From Clostridia bacterium (GTDB lineage: Bacteria > Bacillota > Clostridia > Christensenellales > Pumilibacteraceae): a stretch of 19,064 bases of DNA. The DNA lies in contig JAFTMM010000064.1 in the NCBI GenBank assembly GCA_017452405.1, forward strand, positions 1 to 19,064, given 5' to 3'. Made by a program: the position numbers and the translations under genes. Shown here piece after piece: positions 11,788 through 19,064 of the stretch. Within the stretch, counting starts at the first letter, position 1; every line of letters starts with the position of its first letter. Under the pieces are notes generated by a model. It was given only the letters and a program-made list of their open reading frames with translations. It had not been told where the DNA came from and did not search any database.

Positions 11788-14133
11788 ATGAAAAAGATCT
11801 GTTTCAATGACAATTGGGCATACCGCCATTTGGACGAAGGTGAATGGAAAAACGTCACTCTTCCGCACGACGCGATGATAAGCGAAAAGCGCGTAGCAGG
11901 TAGCGACGGTGGAACGAACACCGGCTGGTATGAAGCGTATGACTACGAATACATAAAGAAGTTTACTCTGCCCGAAGAATATTCGGATAAGATTGTAACG
12001 CTGGAATTCGAGGGCGTATACCGTAAAGCCGAAGTATATCTCAACGGCGAGAAAGTGGCTTACCGCCCTTACGGCTATACGAACTTCTACGTTCAGCTTG
12101 ACGACTTAAAGTACGGCGAGGAGAACGAAATCCGCGTTATCGCAAGAAACGCAGATCAGCCTAACTCCCGTTGGTACTCCGGCGCAGGTATTTACCGTCC
12201 CGTGACTATGTACGTATTGGACGTTAAGCATATACCTTTTAACGGCGTTCGTATCACGACGCTTTCGATTAATCCTGCCGTAATTGAAGTTAAGGTTAAG
12301 ACCTCCGATATCGGCAAGGTAGATATTAAGATCGAAAAGGAGGGAGCTGAGGTAGCTTCTGCAAGCGCTAATTCGGACGGCGAAGCTACGTTTAACGTAG
12401 AGATTGCGGACGCTAAGCTTTGGACTCCTTCTGCTCCCGAACTCTATACGCTCACTGCTACCTTTGCAGGTGATGAAGCGGTAGAGGAGTTTGGTATAAG
12501 AACCATAAGCTGTGACGCTAAGAGCGGTTTCTGCATGAACGGCGAGCGCGTAATTATTCGTGGCGCATGCATACACCACGATAACGGTATTCTCGGCGCA
12601 AGATGCTACGAAGAAGCGGAGGAGAGAAAGATTAAACTCCTCAAAGACGCAGGCTACAACGCCGTAAGAAGCGCGCATAACCCTTGCTCCAAAGCAATGC
12701 TTCGCGCTTGCGACAAGCTCGGCGTAATGATGATGGACGAGTACGTGGATATGTGGTATATTCACAAGACCAAATACGACTATGCGGATTTCGTTTTAGA
12801 GTGGTATGAGCGTGATATTACGGATATGATTGAAAAGGACTATAACCATCCTTCCGTAATCATGTATTCGCTTGGTAACGAAGTTGCTGAAACCGGCCAG
12901 GAAAAGGGTATTGAGTTCTTTAAGACCATGAAAGAGGTTTGCAAAAAGCTCGATCCTATCCGTCCTGTAACGACGGGCGTAAACATCTTCTTCAACTACC
13001 TGCACGCTAAGGGCTTCGGCGTATATACCGACAAAAAAGCGGACGAGAATCCTCAGAAGAAGGTAGGTAGCGAGTTCTTTAACAACCTTGCCGGCATTTT
13101 CGGCGCAAAGTTCATGAAGACTATGGCGCTTCTCCCCGGTTGCGATAAGAAAACGCGTGATTGCTACGCGGCAATGGACGCGGCAGGCTATAACTACGGC
13201 ATTAAGAGATATAAGGGCGACGTTAAGAAATATCCCGACAGAGTAATACTCGGTAGCGAAACGTTCTGCTCCGACGCATACAGATTCTATGAGTTTGCAA
13301 AAGAGCATCCTTCGCTTATAGGTGACTTCGTATGGGCAGGTATGGACTACCTCGGTGAAGTAGGTATCGGTTCGTGGGAATACCGCGACTACGCGCCCGA
13401 CTTCCTCCACGGCGTGGGCTGGATTTCCGCAGGTAGCGGACGACTCGACTTACTCGGCGATAAGCTCGGCGAAGCCGATTATACCAGAGTGGCGTTCGAG
13501 CTTGAAGATAAGCCTCAGATTGCCGTCGTGCCCGTTAAGTATACTAAGGAGAAGCACTCGCCGTCGGCGTGGAAGTTCTCCAACGCGATTCCGAGCTGGT
13601 CGTGGAACGGTTTGGACGGTAGCCCGGCAAAAGTGGAAGTATACTCGCGCGCGCCTATCGTAGAACTTTACGTTAACGGTAAGAAAGTAGGCAAGAAGAA
13701 GTTCAAAAAGAATTGCAAATTCAATTTCAAAATCAAATACTACGGCGGAGAGATTACCGCGATTGCTAAAGACGAGAAGGGATGCGAACTTTCGCGCAAT
13801 TCGCTTTATACCGCAGGTGACGAAACCGTACTTACCGTAAAACCGGAAGAAGCGCCTAAGAAGGGCAAGCTTTGCTTCGTTCGACTTGACTATACCGATG
13901 AAAAGGGAGTAGTTAAGCCTCTTGAAAGAGGAATTATTAACGTCAGCGTAGAGGGCGGTGAATTGCTTGCCGTAGGTTGCGGTTGCCCTTACAACGAACT
14001 TGGCTTTATGGAGGGCAAGACGGGTACTTACTACGGACGCGCTATGGCGGTAGTAAAGGTCGATGGCGATAAACTCGTCGTTACGGCAGACGATGGTAAG
14101 CTGGTAGGTAAATTAGAAAGCGACGTGAAATAA
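11788..14133 (+). CDS. GH2 family beta-galactosidase (intracellular)
   Basis: The 781-residue protein has the GH2 order: sugar-binding jelly roll (about 1-145, with WYEAYDYEYIKKF and RWYSGAGIYRPV), immunoglobulin-like domain (about 150-240) and TIM barrel (about 245-540). C-terminal beta domains follow that resemble DUF4982-type modules. The barrel shows IRGACIHHDNGILG and NAVRSAHNP, the acid/base Glu365 in SLGNE and the nucleophile Glu491 in LGSETF. No signal peptide is present, so it acts in the cytoplasm on imported beta-galactosides. Specificity for galactose is inferred from the galTKEM genes that follow; GH2 also contains beta-glucuronidases and mannosidases. The start ATG 11788 follows AAAGGGG. 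It is the first gene of the operon, and galT begins 17 bases after its stop. Confidence 0.88.
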   Translation: MKKICFNDNWAYRHLDEGEWKNVTLPHDAMISEKRVAGSDGGTNTGWYEAYDYEYIKKFTLPEEYSDKIVTLEFEGVYRKAEVYLNGEKVAYRPYGYTNFYVQLDDLKYGEENEIRVIARNADQPNSRWYSGAGIYRPVTMYVLDVKHIPFNGVRITTLSINPAVIEVKVKTSDIGKVDIKIEKEGAEVASASANSDGEATFNVEIADAKLWTPSAPELYTLTATFAGDEAVEEFGIRTISCDAKSGFCMNGERVIIRGACIHHDNGILGARCYEEAEERKIKLLKDAGYNAVRSAHNPCSKAMLRACDKLGVMMMDEYVDMWYIHKTKYDYADFVLEWYERDITDMIEKDYNHPSVIMYSLGNEVAETGQEKGIEFFKTMKEVCKKLDPIRPVTTGVNIFFNYLHAKGFGVYTDKKADENPQKKVGSEFFNNLAGIFGAKFMKTMALLPGCDKKTRDCYAAMDAAGYNYGIKRYKGDVKKYPDRVILGSETFCSDAYRFYEFAKEHPSLIGDFVWAGMDYLGEVGIGSWEYRDYAPDFLHGVGWISAGSGRLDLLGDKLGEADYTRVAFELEDKPQIAVVPVKYTKEKHSPSAWKFSNAIPSWSWNGLDGSPAKVEVYSRAPIVELYVNGKKVGKKKFKKNCKFNFKIKYYGGEITAIAKDEKGCELSRNSLYTAGDETVLTVKPEEAPKKGKLCFVRLDYTDEKGVVKPLERGIINVSVEGGELLAVGCGCPYNELGFMEGKTGTYYGRAMAVVKVDGDKLVVTADDGKLVGKLESDVK

Positions 14134-14150
14134 AATGGTTCGGAGGGGTA

Positions 14151-15626
14151 ATGGAAAAAGTATATCAGGCGGTGGACGGACTCGTTTCGTACGCTAAGAA
14201 ATATCTTGGACTCGACGAACGTGACGAAGTTTTTGCGAGAAATACGGTATTCTCCATTCTCGGTTTGGAATCGTACAAGGACGAAAAGTACGATGGCGTA
14301 CTTCCGACTGTTCCCGATAAACTATTAAAAGAGCTAGATGAGGCTTGCATTGATGCAGGCCTTTTCGGCATTTACGACTGCGCGCGCTATAACGACGAAA
14401 TTATGGGCGCGCTCATGATGCCTCCGAGCAAAGTTATCGATACTTTTAACGACGTTAAGGCTAAGGAAGGCTCTGAAAAGGCAACTGAGTGGCTGTACGA
14501 CTATTCGGTCAAGAGCGATTACGTCAAAAAGTCAGCGCTGGACGCTAATCCACGCTTTGAAGCGGAAGGGCTTATCGTCACTATAAATAAATCCAAGCCC
14601 GAATTTCGCGATCCCAAAAAGGCGGCGAGCGGAAATAGCGTCAAGGGTGGTTATCCCAAATGCACGATTTGCCGTGAAAACGAGGGCTTTTCGGGCAGAA
14701 ACAAGCGCACGCTTCGCACTGTAGATATTACACTCGGTGGCAAAAAATGGTTCTGGCAATTCTCTCCTTACGGATATTTCTATCAACACGGAATAGCGGT
14801 TAATACCGAGCATACGCCTATGCACGTGGATAAAAACACTTTCGTAAATCTTATGGATTTCGTAGACGTTTATCCGCATTACTTTATAGGCTGTAACGCG
14901 CCTCTGCCCAGAATAGGCGGTAGCGTCCTCGCTCACGATCATTATCAGGGCGGTGGAGAAGTGCTTCCATTACATAAAGCTCCGCCTGCCGTAAGCCTTA
15001 AATGGTCGGACTATCCCGAAGCGGAAATTTCCGTTCTCGACTGGCCGGGAACGGCGGTAAGAGTGAAAAGCACAGACAGAAATGCGGTTACCGAAGTATC
15101 GGAAATTATAAGAAAAGGCTGGGTAAATTACGAAAACGCTTCAATCGGCATAATCCCCCGTAGCGAGGAGGGCGAGCATAGCGCAATCAGCCCGACGGTA
15201 GTTAAGCGTGACGGAAAATACGAAATGACGATTATTCTCCGAAATAATATCACGACGGAAGAATACCCCGACGGCGTTTTCCACGCTCACCCCGAATTTC
15301 ATACTATAAAGAAAGAGTCTATCGGGCTTATCGAGGCTCAAGGGTTGTTTATTCTCCCCGGCAGATTGGAAACCCAGCTTGCTGAAATCGAAAACCTTAT
15401 CGTCAACGGGCTTCCGCTTGAAGGCGACGCGAGAGAGTTTGAACTCGTTTATGAGGAAATGAAAACGCGTTGCGGTGAAAACCCGACGGCGGAACAGGTT
15501 TCGGAGGAAATGAAGAAAGAACTAGGCAGTATTTGCAAGCGAATACTTGGCAATACGGCGGTGTTCAAGACGCAACCGGAAACGGTAAAATTCTTAAAAG
15601 GACTTGGTTTTACTTGCAATGATTGA
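14151..15626 (+). CDS. galT: Galactose-1-phosphate uridylyltransferase, class II (Firmicutes type)
   Basis: At 491 residues this matches the longer class II GalT typical of Firmicutes rather than the 350-residue class I enzyme. It exchanges UMP between UDP-glucose and galactose-1-phosphate. The active-site histidines are in LAHDHYQGG (His262, His264). The class II segment YPKCTICRENEGFSGR (168-183) and IGGSVLAHD are present. It starts at ATG 14151 directly after GGAGGGG. Its last codons overlap galK by 8 bases, implying coupled translation. Nothing looks broken. Confidence 0.95.
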   Translation: MEKVYQAVDGLVSYAKKYLGLDERDEVFARNTVFSILGLESYKDEKYDGVLPTVPDKLLKELDEACIDAGLFGIYDCARYNDEIMGALMMPPSKVIDTFNDVKAKEGSEKATEWLYDYSVKSDYVKKSALDANPRFEAEGLIVTINKSKPEFRDPKKAASGNSVKGGYPKCTICRENEGFSGRNKRTLRTVDITLGGKKWFWQFSPYGYFYQHGIAVNTEHTPMHVDKNTFVNLMDFVDVYPHYFIGCNAPLPRIGGSVLAHDHYQGGGEVLPLHKAPPAVSLKWSDYPEAEISVLDWPGTAVRVKSTDRNAVTEVSEIIRKGWVNYENASIGIIPRSEEGEHSAISPTVVKRDGKYEMTIILRNNITTEEYPDGVFHAHPEFHTIKKESIGLIEAQGLFILPGRLETQLAEIENLIVNGLPLEGDAREFELVYEEMKTRCGENPTAEQVSEEMKKELGSICKRILGNTAVFKTQPETVKFLKGLGFTCND

Positions 15627-16743
15627 CGAAAAGTATTATGATTATAAAGTTACCGCCGCCGGTAGAGTAAATATTATCGGCGAGCACGTGGACTACTGCG
15701 GAGGCAAAGTCTTTCCCGCCGCTCTTTCACTGTGCAATACGGTATACGTCCGCGCAAACGGTACGAATAAAATTAACCTGTCCTGGACTACGTTGCCGGA
15801 TAAAGTGTCGCTTGATTTAGACGACCTCGAATCATATAGACATCTTAAGTACGGCAATTATCAGGCTGGTAGCGCAATGATGTGGAAAAACGCAGGGCAT
15901 AAGCTCGTTGGTTGCGATATGGTGCAGGATTGTACCGTACCGTTCGGAAGCGGTCTGTCCTCGTCCGCTGCGATTGAGGTTTCCACCATAGCCGCGCTTG
16001 CAACCGTTGCAGGCGAGAAGTTTAATCCCGTCGAGGTTGCGCTTCTTGCGCAACGAGCAGAGCGTGATTTTGCAGGCGTCAACTGTGGAATTATGGACCA
16101 ATATGCTTCAGCTTGCGGAAAAAAAGACCACGCAATCCTGCTAGACTGCAAAACCCTCGAAAGGGAATACGTGCCTCTCGATCTCGGAGACTGCTCTCTC
16201 GTTATCATAAACTGCAACAAACCGCATAATTTAGTTACGAGCAAGTATAACGAGCGCCGAGCCGAAACAGAATATGCTTTGAGCGCGCTTCAGGCAAAGC
16301 TGGAAATCGGATGTCTTGCCGACCTCAGCGTAGCGGAATTTGAAAACTGCGCGCATCTGCTTGACGGCAAAGTCCTTGACAGAGCAAGACACGTCGTAGA
16401 AGAATGTGACAGAGTAAACAAAGCGACGAAGGCTATGCGTAGTGGTGATATTGCATATCTCGGTCAGCTTCTCAACGCTTCTCACGCTTCGCTCCGCGAC
16501 TTATACGAAGTGACGGGTAAAGAGCTTGATACGTTAGCGTCACTCGCGCAGAGTCACCCCGCTTGTCTTGGTTCGCGTATGACGGGCGGTGGTTTCGGCG
16601 GTTGCACGATTTCTATCGTTAAGACGGAGGGCTTAGAAGACTTTAAGGCGTTCGTTAGCAAGGAATATGAAAAGGCTATCAGTTACGCGCCTACGGCGTA
16701 CGACGCATCGGTGGGCGACGGTATTACCGTAACCAAGTTATAA
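15619..16743 (+). CDS. galK: Galactokinase
   Basis: The 374-residue protein is a GHMP kinase that phosphorylates galactose to galactose-1-phosphate with ATP. Visible motifs are the galactokinase signature GRVNIIGEHVDYCGG (15-29), the ATP-binding loop VPFGSGLSSSAA (107-118), the catalytic-base Asp160 in CGIMDQYAS and the late GGGFGGC motif. I take ATG 15619 as the start because the protein then begins at the normal family position; an earlier in-frame TTG (15604) would add five residues. The nearest purine-rich site (AAAAGGAC, about 15596) is distant, so translation probably depends on coupling to galT, which ends inside the galK start region. Confidence 0.96.
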   Translation: MIDEKYYDYKVTAAGRVNIIGEHVDYCGGKVFPAALSLCNTVYVRANGTNKINLSWTTLPDKVSLDLDDLESYRHLKYGNYQAGSAMMWKNAGHKLVGCDMVQDCTVPFGSGLSSSAAIEVSTIAALATVAGEKFNPVEVALLAQRAERDFAGVNCGIMDQYASACGKKDHAILLDCKTLEREYVPLDLGDCSLVIINCNKPHNLVTSKYNERRAETEYALSALQAKLEIGCLADLSVAEFENCAHLLDGKVLDRARHVVEECDRVNKATKAMRSGDIAYLGQLLNASHASLRDLYEVTGKELDTLASLAQSHPACLGSRMTGGGFGGCTISIVKTEGLEDFKAFVSKEYEKAISYAPTAYDASVGDGITVTKL

Positions 16744-16805
16744 TGGCGGAATACTGCAGTCTTATAAAGGGACGATTTCGCTACAAAATTTTAAGGAGAT
16801 AATAA

Positions 16806-17819
16806 ATGAAAATACTCGTTACGGGTGGAGCAGGCTATATCGGATCGCATACTTGTGTGGAACTTCTTGAAAAAGGCTATGAAGTAGTGGTTATCGACAA
16901 TTTCGATAACTCCTCTCCTATAAGCGTGTCGCGCGTTGAGCAGATTACGGGCAAGAAAATCAGTCTGTACGAAGCAGACGTCCGCGATACCGCCGTCCTC
17001 GACAAGATTTTTTCCGAGCATAAAATCGATTGCGTTATCCACTTCGCAGGGCTGAAAGCGGTGGGCGAATCCTGCGCAAAGCCCTTAGAGTATTACGACA
17101 ACAATCTTTACGGCACGCTTGCGCTTCTTCAAGCTATGAAAAAGCACGACGTGAAGAAGATAGTGTTCTCCTCGTCCGCAACGGTGTACGGAAGCCCCGA
17201 ACGTCTGCCTCTTGACGAAACGTGCAAAACGGGCGGTACTACCAATCCTTACGGCACAAGCAAATATTTTCAGGAGATTATGCTCCGCGACCTCTACGCT
17301 TCGGACGACAGCTGGACGGTGGTAATTCTTCGTTACTTTAATCCGGTTGGCGCGCACGAAAGCGGACTCATAGGCGAAGATCCGCAGGGCATACCCAATA
17401 ATTTAACGCCGTTTATCGCAAAAGTAGCGGTGGGTGAGCTGAAAGAAATCGGCGTATTCGGCAACGATTACGACACGCCGGACGGTACGGGCGTGCGCGA
17501 CTATATCCACGTCGTTGACCTCGCTAAAGGACACGTTTCCGCCATCGAAGGTACTCCGAATAATGGTGTATATACCTATAATCTCGGAACGGGCGTGGGT
17601 TACAGCGTACTCGACGTTATCAAAGCTTTTAATAAGGCGTGCGGAAAAGAGCTTCCGTACGTGATTAAGCCTCGTCGCGCAGGCGATATAGCTTCTTGCT
17701 ACGCCGACGCAAGCAAGGCTAAGCGTGAGCTCGGTTGGGAAGCCAAGCTTGGTATTGACGATATGTGCGCGTCGCTCTGGAATTGGCAGAGCAAAAACCC
17801 CAAGGGATATAAAAGCTAA
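16806..17819 (+). CDS. galE: UDP-glucose 4-epimerase
   Basis: The 337-residue protein is an extended short-chain dehydrogenase that interconverts UDP-galactose and UDP-glucose using bound NAD. It shows the nucleotide-binding motif TGGAGYIG (6-13), FSSSATVYG with Ser124, and the catalytic pair Tyr149-x3-Lys153 in NPYGTSK. Substrate-side motifs RYFNPVGAH and GTGVRDYIHVVDLA are also present. ATG 16806 follows a good AAGGAGAT. The 62-base gap after galK has no clear terminator, so it is likely in the same transcript. It supplies UDP-glucose for GalT. Confidence 0.97.
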   Translation: MKILVTGGAGYIGSHTCVELLEKGYEVVVIDNFDNSSPISVSRVEQITGKKISLYEADVRDTAVLDKIFSEHKIDCVIHFAGLKAVGESCAKPLEYYDNNLYGTLALLQAMKKHDVKKIVFSSSATVYGSPERLPLDETCKTGGTTNPYGTSKYFQEIMLRDLYASDDSWTVVILRYFNPVGAHESGLIGEDPQGIPNNLTPFIAKVAVGELKEIGVFGNDYDTPDGTGVRDYIHVVDLAKGHVSAIEGTPNNGVYTYNLGTGVGYSVLDVIKAFNKACGKELPYVIKPRRAGDIASCYADASKAKRELGWEAKLGIDDMCASLWNWQSKNPKGYKS

Positions 17820-17839
17820 AAATTACGTATGAGGAAAGA

Positions 17840-18829
17840 ATGATCGGAAAAAGCAAGTATGACGAATATCTCGGAAGGGACGTTTACCTATATACGCTTT
17901 GTGGCGACGGATTGACGGTGGGCGTAACCGACTTCGGCGGTGTTATTCAGTTCATCGAACTTGATACGCCGAGCGGACGAAAAAACGTCGCTCTGGGATT
18001 TGACGGCATAAAAAATTATATAGACAGCAAGACTTACGCAGGCGCGGTAGTCGGGCGCGTCGCTAACCGCATAGAAAACGGCAAATTTTCCATTGACGGA
18101 AAAGAGTATGAACTCGACCGCAACGACGGCGAAAACTGCAATCATAGCGGATTTGACGGCTATGATAAGCGGTTCTTCGAAGCGGAAACTGACGGCGACA
18201 CGCTTCGCCTTACGCTGGATAGCGCAGACGGCGATCAGGGCTTTCCGGGCAGACTGAAACTGACGGTGGAGTATACCGTAAGTGGCAAACAGCTTGACGT
18301 CAAGTTCTCGGTAGTTAGCGACAAAGATACGCTCTTTGCTCCGACGAGCCACACGTATTTCAACCTCGGCGGTGAGGAGGACGGTAGCGCAGGCGATACG
18401 CTTCTTTATATTAACGCAAACTCGTATACGCCTAAAAAGAGCGATAACGTTCCGACAGGCGAGATCGAGAGCGTAGACGGCACGCCGTTTGATTTCCGCT
18501 CGGCAAAACGCATTGACGAAGATATTACAAAGGTAGACGGCGGTTACGACCACAATTTCGTAGTAGACGGCGAACTTAACGCAAAAGCGACGTGCGAGCG
18601 TTCGGGCGTTTCTATGGAAGTGTATTCCGATTTCCCCGGTATTCAGCTCTATACGGGCGGAGGGCTGGACGGCAAGCAGGGCAGAAGCCGAAAGTATTAT
18701 CCGCTTGACGCGTTCTGCCTCGAACCTCAGTATTTCCCCAACGCAATTAATACTCGGACCTTTAAGTCACCCATTCTCAAAGCAGGCGAAAAACGTAAGC
18801 ATTACATAAGATACGTATTTAACGTGTAA
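17840..18829 (+). CDS. galM: Aldose 1-epimerase (galactose mutarotase)
   Basis: The 329-residue protein converts beta-D-galactose, released by the beta-galactosidase, into the alpha anomer required by GalK. Conserved features are GRVANRI (Arg77), His102 in NCNHSGFDG, the catalytic His171 in SHTYFNLGG and the catalytic Glu295 in CLEPQYFPNAIN. No signal peptide is seen. The start ATG 17840 follows GAGGAAAG, 20 bases after galE. It is the last gene of the operon, with a terminator overlapping its stop codon. Confidence 0.94.
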   Translation: MIGKSKYDEYLGRDVYLYTLCGDGLTVGVTDFGGVIQFIELDTPSGRKNVALGFDGIKNYIDSKTYAGAVVGRVANRIENGKFSIDGKEYELDRNDGENCNHSGFDGYDKRFFEAETDGDTLRLTLDSADGDQGFPGRLKLTVEYTVSGKQLDVKFSVVSDKDTLFAPTSHTYFNLGGEEDGSAGDTLLYINANSYTPKKSDNVPTGEIESVDGTPFDFRSAKRIDEDITKVDGGYDHNFVVDGELNAKATCERSGVSMEVYSDFPGIQLYTGGGLDGKQGRSRKYYPLDAFCLEPQYFPNAINTRTFKSPILKAGEKRKHYIRYVFNV

Positions 18830-18855
18830 AAGGCGCAGTTATGCGCCTTTTTCTT
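18828..18855 (+). terminator. Terminator of the GH2-gal operon
   Basis: AAAAGGCGCA (18828-18837) pairs with TGCGCCTTTT (18842-18851) over the loop GTTA, followed by a T-rich tail. It starts within the galM stop codon. Confidence 0.9.
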
Positions 18856-18878
18856 TGTAAAAATATCAAAAATTATAC

Positions 18879-19050
18879 TTACCATTTTTGAAATAATGTT
18901 GATTTTGGTAAAATTAAGGATGCTTATCCTAAAATGGTTATAGCTCGAACTCGCCATGATGAATATCAATATGAAGGCGTACGAATTATAGATATTTCAG
19001 ACTGGCTTTTGAAGTGATAGACAAAAATGATATTTTTTCAAAAATGGTAA
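18879..19050. repeat. Segment bounded by a perfect 15-bp inverted repeat (MITE-like remnant?)
   Basis: TTACCATTTTTGAAA (18879-18893) recurs as its exact reverse complement TTTCAAAAATGGTAA (19036-19050). The 172-bp interval is AT-rich and uses codons unlike its neighbours. Target-site duplications cannot be judged because flanks are A/T-rich and the window ends 14 bases later. Confidence 0.6.
18892..19017 (+). pseudogene. C-terminal remnant of a DUF4143-type AAA+ ATPase
   Basis: After a TGA at 18889-18891 the frame is open for 41 codons to a TGA at 19015-19017. The peptide IKDAYPKMVIARTRHDEY followed by YEGVRIIDISDWLLK resembles the extreme C-terminus of the ATPases that carry a DUF4143 domain, from memory of that family. 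The Walker motifs and the rest of the protein are missing, and there is no start codon or ribosome-binding site in a sensible place. Codons such as CCT, CGA and CAA differ from the operon before it. It is probably a decayed, acquired gene end lying inside the inverted-repeat segment. Confidence 0.6.
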
Positions 19051-19064
19051 ATAAAAAATAAAAA

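Noticed and set aside
16744..16805. Internal promoter before galE
   Set aside because: The 62-bp gap has no -35/-10 pair at acceptable spacing and no terminator. Read-through from galK is simpler.

Overview
The window reads as a stretch of chromosome from an anaerobic, spore-forming-lineage Firmicute of the class Clostridia, probably an uncultured gut-type organism. The evidence is a canonical Spo0A, a tRNA-Trp T-box, a DUF815 ATPase, a class II (Firmicutes-type) GalT, strong Shine-Dalgarno sites and sigma-A promoters with 17-bp spacers. A placement near Christensenellales is only an impression from codon habits. No tRNA, rRNA, CRISPR array, prophage or complete insertion sequence was found.

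Left part (1-6180). It opens with the 3' end of an NCS2 purine permease and its terminator. A consensus promoter then sits almost on top of the start codon of an unusual protein: an N-terminal ribbon-helix-helix domain joined to a DUF815 AAA+ ATPase. Immediately downstream is a membrane-anchored GH3-family protein in circularly permuted order whose substrate-binding residues are largely lost. A DJ-1/PfpI-like gene and an HSL-type alpha/beta hydrolase follow, divergently transcribed from a short region holding a promoter on each strand.

Middle (6181-11413). A Trp-specific T-box riboswitch controls a two-gene trpBA unit. TrpB is canonical. TrpA keeps both catalytic acids but has lost most of the motifs that hold the phosphate of indole-glycerol phosphate. 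trpA converges on a medium-chain dehydrogenase that keeps its structural zinc site but not its catalytic one. That gene is divergent from spo0A, and the gap carries two tandem 0A-like boxes. spo0A converges on an AraC-family regulator.

Right part (11414-18829). The AraC-type gene is divergent from a five-gene cluster: GH2 beta-galactosidase, galT, galK, galE, galM. Together these would hydrolyse an intracellular beta-galactoside and feed galactose through the Leloir pathway to glucose-1-phosphate. The intergenic region is the most interesting piece of the window. It holds two near-identical operator-promoter modules. Each has two direct-repeat half-sites 21 bp apart, with the promoter-proximal site starting exactly 10 bp before a -35 hexamer. 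The first module does not drive a gene. It drives a predicted transcript of about 82 nt with a 5' hairpin, a 25-nt G-free linker and a strong intrinsic terminator, so it is a candidate small RNA co-controlled with the galactoside operon. The second module drives the operon.

The right edge (18879-19050) is an AT-rich segment bounded by a perfect 15-bp inverted repeat. It contains a remnant of the C-terminus of a DUF4143-type ATPase and looks like an acquired, decayed element.
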